Of a stretch of 64,000 bases of DNA, positions 11,691 to 22,749 are shown piece after piece. A program made the translations under genes and the position numbers. The DNA is from Humulus lupulus (Eukaryota; Streptophyta; Magnoliopsida; Rosales; Cannabaceae), in the NCBI RefSeq assembly GCF_963169125.1, contig NC_084796.1, forward strand, positions 83,039,888 to 83,103,887, in the 5' to 3' direction. The notes beneath the pieces were generated by a model. The model made no database searches and was not told the origin of the DNA. It saw only the letters and a list, made by a program, of their open reading frames with translations. Position 1 is the stretch's first letter, and the number at the start of each line of letters is the position of its first letter.

Positions 11691-12084
11691 TAAGAAACTA
11701 ATTCTCGAGCTTGATAATGTTGAGATTTGGTTGTCTCAGCCATTAGAGGCAGAGGCCAACCCAGCCTTAATCTGAAAACTACTCATTGATAAAATGTCAA
11801 TATTGCCCTTTTTTTTTCTTCAAAATGATGCCGTAGACATTTCCTTATGTTTTCTCAGAATGTTTCTCAAGAGAGACGTCATCATTCTTTAGATCATCGA
11901 GGTTGGCATTATTTGTTTTTGTTTGGTGAGAAAGAAAATGAAGAAGACCCAAATATGTTTGTCATATGAAAACTACTAGGGATTTTTGATTGGTTACACA
12001 TTTGAAAAATATATGGGATAATCAGTGATGGGAATATTAAGTAAGATTATTTCAGTCATGAAAGAAAGTATAAATTACTGATTT
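11691..12084. other. Unassigned spacer
   Basis: AT-rich, with a run of T near 11810. No coding motif, LTR boundary or repeat is recognised before the Tat-type LTR begins near 12085. Confidence 0.4.
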
Positions 12085-13321
12085 TGAAGTTTTGGGTTTT
12101 TAACCCAGATTTTCGTTAACTATATTTAAAGGGATAATTAAGCAATTAAAATATATTAATGATTAACTAGAGAAGGAGAAGACAGGTTTTTTACGTGGTT
12201 CACTTGTTAAAATCCGCCTAGTCCACAAGTTCCTTTTATTGAATGTTCTGAGCTACAACTATGAAACTATTTTCCAAAAGTTTCAGTACAATGATTTGTG
12301 CATAAAAATTTAATGACAGTGACCATTCATATTTATAGTGGATCATGTACAGAATTTTCTCCACAAAAATAAGGGAAGTTACATTCTTTAATTTGAAATA
12401 TACAATTAGATATTATTATTCAAATAATAATATCTAAATAATCCCTTACAAAGTGGAGTTGTATAACTATTCAAATAAGATATTTATTTGAAATATTGCT
12501 ACATATCACCGACGTCCGATGTGGCCTATTACCGAGCTATCATTGCTTAGCAGATGATCTTGAATGGTAATTATTTGTTGAATGTCATCTAACCTTATAT
12601 CATACAACTTCTTTCTGATTTGTTAAAGGGTACTTAAGCATTATGCATGAATCTTTTAATGAGAATTTCTTAGTTTCATATCGAACAGTTACAATACGTG
12701 ATCCAAACTGATACTTAATACTTGATCATTTTGTTGACATAATTTTTCATAGGGACAATTATATGGAATAATTTCTCACGAGTTTTGGTACATCTAAAAA
12801 TCTTCCATTTCCTTGTTCATTTCATCTCTATTTATAGTGGAAGATGAATAGGTTTGGTCAATACATATTTTTGGGTATCTACTTATAATTAAAATATATC
12901 CTCTTTATTGTAAACTGATAACAATTGATACATAAATTGGATCCTTTCCTTATTGAAGAGTAAATCCTGGATCATTAGGGATTTTCTTGCGTGCCTTTTT
13001 CATCGCTGGTCATTTGCGAGTTGTCTTGATACCATATTGTCTTGATAGGATTTATTACACTAATCAAGCTAACTTTATGAGCCAAATTTTCAAGCTATTG
13101 TGATGAATAGAATGAACTTCCATCATAATAATACGCCTCGAACTCGGCCTGAATTTTGACGACATTGAAACTACAAACTTAAACAAATACTTAGTTCGTA
13201 TTTGACCTTCACTGAAGAATCCTAATCGCCCTTACCATGTTTCAAATAGGTTCAATCAGTTTATTGGTTGTCATTTTGTACCATGATCAAAACACTTGAA
13301 CTCGTACTTTCGAGTACAACA
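12085..13321 (-). repeat. Tat remnant 3' LTR
   Basis: It shares with the LTR at 16160 an early 'tttttcg'-type segment and the box 'acgtggttcacttgttaaaatccgcctagtccac' in cognate form, and it ends GAGTACAACA. The right boundary is firm because the polypurine tract follows directly. The left boundary is approximate (near 12085). It is longer (about 1.24 kb) and strongly diverged from the 721-bp LTR, so it is a related but distinct family. Confidence 0.7.
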
Positions 13322-13339
13322 TTTCCCCCCAAGCCCCTT
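13322..13339 (-). other. Tat remnant polypurine tract
   Basis: The minus strand reads AAGGGGCTTGGGGGGAAA directly before the LTR start TGTTGTACTCG. It is nearly the same as the tracts at 16881-16898 and 42737-42754, which ties the three Tat copies together. Confidence 0.75.
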
Positions 13340-13554
13340 CTCATGGATGGCTGGCTCACCCTACTTCTGACATAAGCATAGTAGAGTCTTTTCCACATCT
13401 TTTAGAAAAATATTCCCACATAATCCGTTCATTTCTTGAGTACTTTTGACAGACATCTCTTCGCTTTTTTGCTGACATTTTGACCATGGAAGTTTAGCCA
13501 TTCGACATAAAATTCTTTTAATCAGATGATTCATTTTCATCTTGAGATCCATCC

Positions 13555-13562
13555 TATAAATA
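13555..13562 (+). promoter_or_regulatory. TATA-like box of the antisense gene (Tat remnant)
   Basis: TATAAATA on the plus strand, followed about 185 bp later by a GTAAGC splice-donor-like site (13748) and then the antisense coding exons from 14210. The same order is seen in the Tat element at 17143. Promoter function is inferred from position and motif. Confidence 0.45.
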
Positions 13563-14209
13563 CCTCATTTCATTCATTCCATTTTTCATCTATAGCAATT
13601 TTTACAGAGCTATTCGTAGAAATCTATGAACAAAACCACTTCATTCTTTTGACCTATTCCCTAATAAAAATTCTATGTTTTCAAACGCAATCATTGTTAG
13701 TGGTTTCTCCAAGTCGATAATAAACACCACAATTAACATATTTATAGGTAAGCAATATCTCCAACTCTCCTACACATTCAGTTTATTTTCTGAGATAGCT
13801 TACATTTTTTAGATTGACATAAGTACACGAATATGTCTAGAAATTGCAGCTTAGCAATAACGTTATGGTTTTGAAATTTTCTAAAATTTGCACTCCTTAT
13901 TTTATTTTAAAATTTATGGGTTTATGAGGGAGTTCTTGAAAAAATAGAGCTCTTTTCCTTTTGTGGGCTCACTTGTGGTATTGAGCGTGGTATATGTGAC
14001 AAGGCGTCCGTTGGTCGATCTAGCCTTTCTGGATCATCAACCAATTCCTAAAGAGCTTGCAAGTGAATTCCCTTCCAGTGATTAGCTTAATATTTAAAAC
14101 ATGTCCCTTAGATCCCTTTAACTTCGAGGTTGCATGTTTCGTTGGGCTTATCTAGTTTTATGCATTTTTCATTGTGTACTAACTTCGTCATCTTATAATT
14201 ACTGAAGAC
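13563..14209 (+). other. Leader and probable first intron of the antisense gene
   Basis: No coding motif. Sequence up to 13747 would be an untranslated first exon. A donor-like GTAAGC sits at 13748, and the region up to the ATG at 14210 is T-rich and intron-like. Small ORFs here are not supported. Confidence 0.35.
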
Positions 14210-15240
14210 ATGGACCTATCATTGTTTTTCGCTGAACAACTAAATATTCTGGAGAAACTATACAAGAAGAAGAAATGGTTCACACCTCGGGCCAAGAGGG
14301 TGTGGATCTACATAGAGAGTGAGACTACCACTAACCTTTCACCCTCAAGACTCCCTTTAGGGAGAACTTCACTTTCTGTGGCAATGATGACTTTAAACTT
14401 GCCCTCTCCATGGCCTCTCCAGACTGTGGTAGGTATAGCGAAGGGGATTTTAGGAACTATTGCTTCGTGTCCGCACATGTTTATCGCTTGACATTTGGCA
14501 GCCACTAGCTCCTCTCTTTTTCCTTTTCCGCCAGCAAATGGATAACATAACAATTGTAACTGCTTTAGTTGCATATTTCCACTTTCATTTTGTCTCTTTT
14601 TGTGTATCTCATAGTTAATTCATTTTTCAGGCAGCATTAACTACGGTGAACTTCCATCAGGAGAGGCTACCAAGGAGGTACTCTAGAAGGCCCATTCAGA
14701 ACTTGGCATTAATTAGAAATAGCTTCAGAGGGCTTAGTCTAACCTTAAGAACACCAATAAGACACACAAAAGACCCTCCATTAATTTATTGCTTGGAAAG
14801 CTCAACACAACGCCATTCAGATAATTCCCAAGGATGAGGGCAAAAAATTCTAGCATGTGATTGAAGCGGAAAATCAGAGAGGGAGAGAGAAGATGAACAA
14901 CATGTTGTTTTCCATTTGTAACTTCAACCAAAACCTCGATCTTAGCTTCTTGGGTGAGCAGGTCGTTGCGTAGATCGTGACCTACTGCAATGATCTACTC
15001 ATCAAGGAGACATTGGAGGGTGAGGATGACAAAGGCAAGGACTCAGAGAACAACATCACCGAGAACATTGATGGAGACGCCAATAGCGAGGGTCGGATGA
15101 CTGCTGAGGGTATTCCAGGCAAGGGTGCCATTGGCAAGCGCACCACTGGCAAGGACACCACCGATATAGGCAACACTTGTGAGGTCGTCTTCGACGAGGG
15201 TGCCATTGGCGATGGCGACCATCCTACCTTTATGGCCTAG
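14210..15240 (+). pseudogene. Antisense ORF of Tat remnant (broken)
   Basis: It begins MDLSLFFAEQLNILEKLYKK and shifts frame within the first exon. A splice-acceptor-like TTTTTCAG at about 14631 precedes a second exon starting AALTTVNFHQERLPRRYSRR. Further on, the frame with NFNQNLDLSFLGEQVV recalls AFNLDENFSFMGAEL at the end of the antisense ORF at 20400. It ends with an acidic Gly/Asp-rich tail containing several 'GAIG' and 'GKDTTD'-like steps and a TAG at 15238-15240. Antisense ORFs between pol and 3' LTR are known in Tat-lineage elements; their function is unknown. Stops and frameshifts make this copy non-functional. Confidence 0.5.
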
Positions 15241-15497
15241 CCCTCAAGCCCCCTCCTTAGTAAATTTTTTGTTTTGTATATTGTGTTGTCGTTCTTTTTG
15301 TATGGACATTGGCCATTTTGATTTATTTTTTATGATGGCTTTGCTTGTGTTTAAACTTAGTTGAAAAGGAATTCAAGTACAAAGTTCAAGGAGCTGAGAA
15401 ACTTACAAGGGAAATTGAAATATCGATGGGTGTAGATCTTTACTTCATTTGACATGAAGAATTGATCCTTGTAGTCATTCGAGTGGCTGGGGAGGTC
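15241..15497. other. Spacer up to the Copia junction
   Basis: T-rich sequence after the antisense ORF stop, possibly its 3' untranslated region, then about 130 bp of unassigned sequence. Similarity to the Copia 3' LTR begins at 15498. Confidence 0.4.
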
Positions 15498-16159
15498 AAT
15501 CATGAGATTAATAAATAAGATTATTTAATCAAAGAACTTTGATTATTAATGTAATATTTATTGGAGCTTGATATTATATGTCCCAAGGTGGATCTATCAA
15601 TACCATATCAAGGTAACATTTGATACAAGGGTATAACTGTAATTTGAGAATTTGAGAAGAATTTTATTCTTCGGGTCAAATATGCATTTACATTATAATT
15701 GGGGATGAATAATTAATTCTATTAATTTTCGAAAATGTATTTATTAATTTAAATATGTGAATTTCGAATTTCATATATAAATAAATAAATAAAATTATGA
15801 AATTAATTATTTTATTTGAGTGAGATAAAATAAAATTGGTAAGTCAAAAATAGTATTTGATTTATTTAATTTTAAAAAGATTAACACCTTATTTTGTGGG
15901 AGATTTATTTTAATTAAATAAAAGAAAAATGCAAAATCCCTGAAAAGGGAATAGTAGTACATGCCCGACACAGTCCAAGGACTGTGCCATCCGTGTACCA
16001 CATATACAAATATTGTATGTGTATTGTTTTTATTTTATTTATTTACTTCTTTAATAACTAGAAAATGTGTTTTTTTTTTTCAAATTTGGTAAGTTAGATA
16101 TTTACCCAAATCAAATCTATCATCATTATGATATTTTAATATATTACTATTATTATTAG
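15498..16159 (+). repeat. Copia 5' LTR, piece 1
   Basis: It tracks 40491 onward: 'aatcatgagattaataaat', then 'tattcttcgggtcaaatatgca' in cognate form, then the segment ending 'tattattag'. The copy at 40920-41000 has about 85 bp more, an indel between the LTRs. Piece 1 ends exactly where the Tat element inserted. Confidence 0.88.
16155..16159 (+). repeat. Target-site duplication ATTAG (left)
   Basis: ATTAG directly precedes the Tat LTR at 16160, and the same five bases follow its other LTR at 28445-28449. Five-bp duplications are the rule for Ty3/Gypsy integrase. The undisturbed site in the Copia 3' LTR (near 41257) reads ATTAT. Confidence 0.92.
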
Positions 16160-16880
16160 TGTTGACGCGGTTTTTCGCCAACAGTGTATTAAGAAATAAT
16201 AAGGTAGATTAGCGCCTAATAAATCGTAATGAAAAATAAATGATTTCACTCAAGAACATGAAACTTTTACAAGGTTCAGTGGTTAAAATCCACCTAGTCC
16301 ACGGGTCAGTATTATTGTTGTTTTTCTCTCTCTATTTTGGTAGAGTTTCAGTATTACAGAATAATGGTCCCCTTTCTTGTCCAATATTCCAAGTATTTAT
16401 AACGGAATTCCATGGACAGGTTTGGATAACCGCATGAGTCAATCACGCATTTACATTATTATTACATTTAATACAATTAATCCCATTTATATTGGGATAT
16501 GATCTCATCACTAGGTAAATATACTCCTAATATCTGGGATATTAAAAATGACAGCTTGGTCATAAATATACGTATAATGGGATCCCGAGTCTCTGGGGGT
16601 CCACGGATATGCAATATACTAGAGCTACCAAGAGCTGGATATCTCTTCCAAGCTTATTCTTCAACAACTATTTTAACATTCTGAGCTCGCGCTTCACAAC
16701 CTAAGTGTCTGTAGCTCGGGTTAAACCTAGGACGCCTAACACCATGCGTGACCACATGAAACTGGAATTGTGTACGTGGATAATAAGCATATATCATTTC
16801 CTTGGTTATTTCTCCATATATTTATTGCCAGCTGTACCTGAGCTGAGTGAATGAACTCGGGCTAAAATTAGGGTACAACA
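16160..16880 (-). repeat. Tat element 3' LTR
   Basis: 721 bp, plus-strand ends TGTTGACGCGG and GGGTACAACA. It pairs with 27724-28444 at equal length. In element orientation it starts TGTTGTACCC directly after the polypurine tract. Confidence 0.95.
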
Positions 16881-16898
16881 TTTGCCCCCCAAGCTCCT
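16881..16898 (-). other. Tat element polypurine tract
   Basis: The minus strand reads AGGAGCTTGGGGGGCAAA abutting the LTR start TGTTGTACCC. The same 18-mer occurs at 42737-42754 beside another Tat LTR. Confidence 0.88.
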
Positions 16899-17142
16899 GC
16901 TCGTGTATGAAGTCGGCAATTTCTGACATACACAATAGGGGCTTTTAGACTTCCATTACACAAACCCACGCCTGCCCACTTCTTTAGTACTGGACATGGG
17001 TTGTACTGCAATGGGCATCTGTTCGGGTTTCGAGGACTGCAATAATTGTCCCCTTTTTACTATCGTTTGGTCTATTAAACCTTGGCTCTTGAATCATGAA
17101 CTAACCCAATTCGATGGCCCAGATTAATTTACACAATTTACA

Positions 17143-17152
17143 TATAAATAGG
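17143..17152 (+). promoter_or_regulatory. TATA box candidate of the antisense gene
   Basis: TATAAATAGG on the plus strand. It is followed by about 175 bp of C/T-rich leader, a strong donor GTAAGT at 17327, an acceptor-like AG at 17855-17856, and an ATG at 17865. The spacing is what a plant promoter with an intron-containing 5' UTR looks like. Activity is inference. Confidence 0.5.
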
Positions 17153-17326
17153 ATGGCCAAATTTAAAACTTCAACACCTTTCATTTAAAAAAAATTCCTT
17201 TTTTGCACTTCCAAGCCTTTCTTCTTTCCCAGAAATCCCAAAAACTGTTACTCATACCCAGTCACTCAGAAGCTTTCCAAGAGCTTCCCGTCGCCTTGTC
17301 TATATCTTACCGTCAAAGAACACACT

Positions 17327-17856
17327 GTAAGTATCTCATTCTTTGGTTTGAAGAGTCTTTTTTTCCCTATTTTTTTTATACAATGGAATTTTTGTTCTTC
17401 AACATGTTCATCCGCAACACTCATTGTAGTTACTGTTAGGCTACTTCTAAATGTTCCTAGGGAATAGGTCTTGACTTAGGTTCGATGGGCGAATCCAAAA
17501 ATGTTTTAGAAATAAGAGGTTCATAAAACTAAGAATACCCATTTGGGGGTAAAGGAAATGAAGGGTTTTTAGGTTTAGAACCAAATACCTTAGAGGTTAT
17601 GTTTCTTGGGTAGTTTTGCACTAAACCGCTTCCCAAGGAAATAGTGGTATGGCATTTTGACACACGGATCCCTAAATATTAGGGGTTTGTTAGGAAATTG
17701 AGGCACGTAGCTTAGAATATTGCGTGGCCTTACGCGATGGGACTATGGCTAACCTTAGCTCGTATAACAAAAGTAAACCATTTCCCTCTTCGTACTATCG
17801 CGTCCCAGTTTTAGATCATCTCAGGTCGCCTATTAACTAGATCGTTCTATCATTAG
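17327..17856 (+). other. Probable 5'-UTR intron of the antisense gene
   Basis: Starts GTAAGTATCT and ends CATTAG, 530 bp, T-rich and without coding motifs. It separates a leader exon from the coding start at 17865. The homologous stretch in reverse of other Tat copies (41891-42360) is also noncoding. Confidence 0.45.
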
Positions 17857-17864
17857 GCGATCTG

Positions 17865-20588
17865 ATGGCTCCTCAAAAGAAGAACGCCACAAAGAAGAAT
17901 GCCTCGAGCTCAACCTCCCAACGGAAAAACAAAGGGAAGAATATTGCCCGAGAATCTCCCATCCCGTACTTCGGCCCGATGGTGGAGAAGAAGATCGAGG
18001 TCAATCCCAACGCATACTTCGAGGCTGAGCGTATCATTTCCAATATCATAACTCAGGGGAGGGTGAACAAAATTATGTTTAGCCATAACATAGAGGTCAA
18101 AACTAGAACTCTCTTAGTCTGACTTGCGTTCAAAGGGGAACAGAGCTGCTCCCCTCTTAAAGACGACTTCACAGCATGGAGTGATGAACACCTGAAGGTT
18201 GTGGCCTTCCTCCCCCTGGACCAATACTTCGGGGATTTTTTAAATTATGTGAAGCTGGCTCCATTTTAGCTCCCACCAAATTTGTATAGACTATTGGCGG
18301 GGCTGAAGTATTTATTCATGAAACATGAGTGGGAGCTGCCCACTTCGGCAGACATTCTTTATTTCTTCTGCCTCAAGGCCAGCCCCGACCAGAGGGGATG
18401 CAGTGATGGATTCTACTACCTCACGCGATTCCCTAACTCGGCCTCTGTCATCGAGCTTCTTATTCATCCAAACGACTATAAAGACTTGTTCTTTATGTCA
18501 AATGGATTCTAAAATTGCAAACATCACTACTTCAACTGACCACGTAAGTCTTCTATCCTTGTGACCTCAGCTCATGGATTTTCATTTAAGATATATATAT
18601 ATATATTTTCTTAACTGAATTTGTTTCTTGTGCAACCATATTTGCGAGGACGGGAAAGTCCATGACACTCGGGGGTCAGTACGAGAAGTTGTCTGGGCTT
18701 GTCCCCAGTGAGAAGGACTACCGCTAAGTCATGAATGACATCATGATGTTGGCTTGCAATTTGATAGGTGAAGGCCAAACTCTGGCCTTGAGGACCTGGG
18801 CTGCCCTTCCGGTGATCCCTCAGCTCCCATCCTCTCAAGAGGCCTTGCCAGCCATTGACGATGAGGAGGATGAAGAGGACGAGGTGCCTCTAGTGCGAAA
18901 AAGGCGGGCTCCTGAGGTTGTCCAGGAACCTAATCTAGAATGAGTTGCGTCAGGGGCAGGAGCCAGCCCCTACGACCAAAGTAACCCATACCCTTTTATG
19001 GAATTAGATAGGGCTGTTGCCGATTTTAGGTTAGTTCGTATTAGTCCAAACCAGCTCATCCATCGTCATCCCTATAACCCAGATTGAAATCTAACCCTAT
19101 TACAGTACGTAGACCACCTAGTGGTATACCATGACAACAGTTATCCTACGGGCACAATCGTAGTAGATAACACTTTAAACTTTAGATCCGCCATTTTTTA
19201 GGAGTATGGGACTAACCGTAGGACCTGGCCTTCTCTGCTCCAAGGTGCATTTGCCCCTTGATTTAGAAAGTATGTAGTAGAATCCAACCCCGAGGAAGGA
19301 CCTGAACCTGAACCCTTTAGGATCCTAGAAATATCAGTTGTAGAATCCCACTCTCCCCCATTAGTTCCAAGGTTGGAGGTCGTGATAATAGACTCCTCCC
19401 CCAGCCCGAAGGGTAGGATCTTTGTTTATTTTCTTTCTTTATATATATTTCTGACTACTTTATTTGAGAACTAATTCCTTTTTATTATTTTTCAAGTGAA
19501 GAGATGGAACAACCTGGAGCTCCTGACCTCCGAACTGCTTTCCACACTAAGAAAGCTGGCTCGGGCCCCATTGTGAAGAGGCCCAGGATTACGAAGAAGA
19601 CCCCCCTTGCCATAGGAAATACCTGAAAATCCTCTGCCAAGGTGAAATACATGAGCTCAGCTCGGGAACCAGCTCTGGTGACTTATGTTGCTGCTAAGGT
19701 TCCCCTTCTTTCTCCTTCACATCAATTCGTGCCTTCTCAGGCTCATGTGATACAAGCTGAGCCTCCAGCCCCCACCATCCCAGCTCCCACCATCCGAATA
19801 CTAGTAGATCCCTAGGATCTGGAGAAAATCCTTGAAGCCTTTCGGGGTATAATTTATGAGACTGCGACCCATATGGTGGGGCACACCTATAAGGCTAGCT
19901 CGAGGGATCTGAGGACCATCAAGGAGCGCAGCCCGGAGAACGTCATGGAATCATCTATGGGGATGAACCTCACTGTAAGTTGTCTTTTCTTGGTGAAAAA
20001 TTTCTTTCTATTGTGATCAAGTGTATATCTCTTACTTGTTTTGTTATTTTGCATCCTGTGATGGCCCAGTATCGTAGCATAGCCCGTGCTAGGGCTAGAA
20101 ACGATGAGCTCTAGGCCGATTTGAATGCTGCCAACAATGTCCTAACGGTCGCTCACGAAGGAAAACAAGCCGCCAAATTTACCTTGGCATCTGCTCAGAA
20201 GAATGAGCATGATGCCAAGGATGCTTTCGCCTTGTCCCAAGAAAATGAGCAAGCTGCAAATACTGCATTGTCTGCCCTCTAGGCTCCAATTGTACAACAT
20301 CACGCCGAGGTTGATGAAGCCAAAGAAAAACTACTCGAGGCTGAGGACGCAGTGAAAGAAGAAAAGGTGGCCTCATCATCGGCCATGGAAGAGATGTTGT
20401 ACCACTACTGGGCATTCAACCTGGATGAGAACTTCTCTTTCATGGGAGCCGAGCTGTGGGATCCGTACCTTGCAAGATTTAAGGCTTAGCTCTTGCAAGA
20501 ACCGTCAAATACTGGTGAGGCTTCCAGAGCAGCTGAGGGGGATGGCAAGGAGGTCGCATCTTTGGGGCGAGCTGATGGAGCTCAATGA
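17865..20588 (+). pseudogene. Antisense ORF of the Tat element (multi-exon, broken)
   Basis: The plus strand is opposite to gag-pol. It starts MAPQKKNATKKNASSSTSQR, a basic Ser/Lys-rich head, then IPYFGPMVEKKIEVNPNAYF, LPLDQYFGDFLNYVKLAPF and DILYFFCLKASPDQRG. Likely exons are 17865-18543, 18636-19412, 19497-19974 and 20070-20588, with GT donors at 18544, 19413 and 19975. The acceptor before 18636 reads AA, not AG. An acidic run (DDEEDEEDE) lies in exon 3 and an Ala/Glu-rich coiled-coil-like part in the last exon, ending MLYHYWAFNLDENFSFMGAE. Stops occur at 18119-18121, near 18267, at 18510-18512, 18725, 20487-20489 and elsewhere. It belongs to the proteins often labelled 'putative gypsy type transposon'; function unknown. 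Confidence 0.75.
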
Positions 20589-20825
20589 TACCTCTTTTGT
20601 ATTTGTCTGTAATTGTTTAACAATTTTTTTTTATTAAACAATTGCCTTCGGGCTTAGTTCGAGATTTTTTCTCCTTGGGATAATTTGATTGCTTTATTTC
20701 CATATACATCTAAATTTTTGATCCATTTATCTTTCCTTTACTATCTCTCATGTTTATGAATCCTTAGACTTGTACATTCAAGATTTTAGGAATCAATTTT
20801 TAGATCGGGATAGAATTTATCGCGC
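20589..20825. other. Spacer after the antisense ORF
   Basis: T-rich sequence, likely the antisense 3' untranslated region. It leads into the tandem-repeat block. No gene seen. Confidence 0.4.
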
Positions 20826-21432
20826 TTGGTTATATCCAAGTTTTGTGTGCTGATTTGTATCATACCTGTTAAGAATCAGGCCTTGAACCCGGTTATATCT
20901 AGTGTTTTTGATAATTTAAACTTAGTTCATGCTAGTTTTATTTATAACTCGAACTTTAACAAGCCCTTGATATTAAACAAATTTCCCAACTTTCCAAGAT
21001 TTTGCCCTAGTTATGTCCAGGGTTTTTAATGATTTAAACTTAGTTCGTGCAATGTTTATTGAAAAGTCGAGCTCTTAAAAAGCTTTTGAATAATTAATTT
21101 TTCCAAGCTCTAAGTTTCGGACCTGGTTGTATCCAGGATTTTAAATGATTTTAAATTTAGTTCGCACGAGGCTTATTGAAAATTAAAACTTTAAAAAGCC
21201 ATTTGTATCCAGGATTTTAAATGATTTTCAATTTAGTTCGCACTAGGTTTATTGAAAATTAGAACTTTAAAAATCCATTGAATAATCAATATTTCCAAAC
21301 TTCTAAATTTCAGACTTGGTTACGTCTAGGATTTTAAATGATTTTAACTTGGTTCGTGCTAGGTTTATTGAAAAATCGAGCTCCTAAAAGTTGTTGACCA
21401 ATCAATTTTCCCAAGCTCTAAGATTGTTAATC
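20826..21432. repeat. Tandem repeat, unit about 118 bp
   Basis: The marker 'ttagttcgtgc' (with variants) recurs at 20922, 21040, 21158, 21233 and 21349: spacings of 118, 118, 75 and 116 bp. Each unit has 'tatccaggattttaaatgat', the marker, 'ggtttattgaaaa' and 'ccaagctctaag'. The 75-bp unit has an internal deletion. Such arrays between pol and the 3' LTR are known in Tat/Ogre-lineage elements and can seed satellite DNA. Confidence 0.85.
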
Positions 21433-21621
21433 TTCTCAAGCAAGCTTAGTTTTGCCAGCCTCGGGTTATATATAAGCCCCTCAAGTAACCAAAACGAAGA
21501 AACATTCTTGGTTTCTTTTACAAACACTAGAGCACAAACTCACACATTCTTAAAAATTATTTAATAATCCACCTACTATTTAATAAAATGGCTTTTATAA
21601 ATAAGCCTTACATTGATGGTG
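21433..21621. other. Spacer between tandem repeats and integrase
   Basis: About 190 bp, AT-rich. It would be the start of the 3' untranslated region in element orientation. Nothing else is recognised. Confidence 0.5.
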
Positions 21622-22749
21622 GTGCTACAGATAATATTTTTTCAGATGTAGGGCGTTCCAGGTCCGTGGGACTACTTCCTCATTCAGCTGAACTATCTTG
21701 AAAGTTCCTTCACTCAAAAACTCAATGACTTGATATGGTCCCTCCCAACTCGGGCCTAAAACACCATCGTTGGGATCCTTATTTGCTAGAAATACCCTTC
21801 GGAGAACCAGATCGCCCATTCCAAATCTACACATCTTAACTTTATAATTAAAATTGCGAGTGATTTTTTGTTGATAATGGGCGAGCTGTATCTACGACTC
21901 TTCTCATTTTTCTCCAATCAGATCGAGGGATGCATTAAGTAGTCCATCATTTTGCTCATGGTTGAATGTCCTTTGCCTGTGAGTGGCTACCATGGCTTCG
22001 ACTGGGAGCACGACCTTGCTTCCAAAAGTTAAGGAAAAAGGAGTTTGTCCCGTGGAGGTTCTGTGAGAAGTTCGGTAGGCCCAAAGTACTTGCGGGAGCT
22101 ATTCGGGCCATAATCCTTTGGCTTCATTTAACCTCTTCTTTAAGCTCGCCTTTAGGGTTTTGTTCACAGCCTCGACCTGCCCATTGGCCTGAGGATATGC
22201 TACTGAGGAGAAACTCTTAGTAATGTCATATTTTTCACAGGAGTTAGTGAAGAGATCATTGTCGAACTGTGTCCCATTGTCTGAGACGATCTTATTAGGA
22301 AGCCCAAATCGTCATATAATACTCTTCACCACAAAGTCTAGGACTCTCTTTGAAGTGATGGTTGCCAGAGGTTCGACTTCTACCCACTTCGTGAAATAGT
22401 TGATCGTCACCACTACGTAACGAACTCCTCCCTTTCCCATAGGTAAGGACCCTATTAGGTCGATACCCCATACTGTGAATGGCCATCGGGATGAGATCAT
22501 CGTTATCTCAACTGGAGTAGCTCGGGCAACAATGGCGAAACGCTGGCATTTGTCGCACTTTTGAACATACGAAAATGAGTCTTCTGTTAGAGTGGGATAA
22601 AAGTAGCCCTGCCTCAGTATTTTCAATGCTAGGTTTTGCCCCCTAACATGATCTCCACAAAAGCCTTCATGGACTTCTTGCAAAATGGTTTTAGCTTCCT
22701 CGGGCAGAAGACATTGTAGGAGAGGCAATGAATGACCACGTTGGTACAA
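21622..22749 (-). pseudogene. Tat element integrase (frameshifted)
   Basis: The N-terminal open part (22749-22312) has the HHCC zinc site (H27, H34, C65, C68: VHEGFCGDH and CDKCQRF) and the first catalytic Asp in WGIDLIGSLP (D97), then YFTKWVEVEPLA. The frame is lost at about 22310, but the SDNGTQFD-type and NGQVEAVN-type segments carrying the second Asp and Glu are recognisable in other frames down to 21835. The C-terminal GPY-like module is open at 21834-21625 (LGPSWEGPYQVIEF, WNALHLKKYYL). Not functional. Confidence 0.9.

Larger units (their letters stand above)
12085..15497 (-). mobile_element. Tat-type Gypsy remnant (3' LTR plus antisense gene)
   Basis: This resembles the left part of the Tat element at 16160-28444 in layout: LTR, then a C-run (polypurine tract on the minus strand), then a plus-strand transcription-unit-like stretch with TATA, splice-like sites and coding exons. 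Only the 3' part remains. Where pol should follow, the sequence changes at about 15498 into Copia LTR sequence whose own start is missing, so the junction is a rearrangement. Tat membership is by layout and short motifs. Confidence 0.7.

Noticed and set aside
20826..21432. CRISPR-like or regulatory array
   Set aside because: Units are 118 bp and contiguous; it is a minisatellite-like array in a Tat 3' region.
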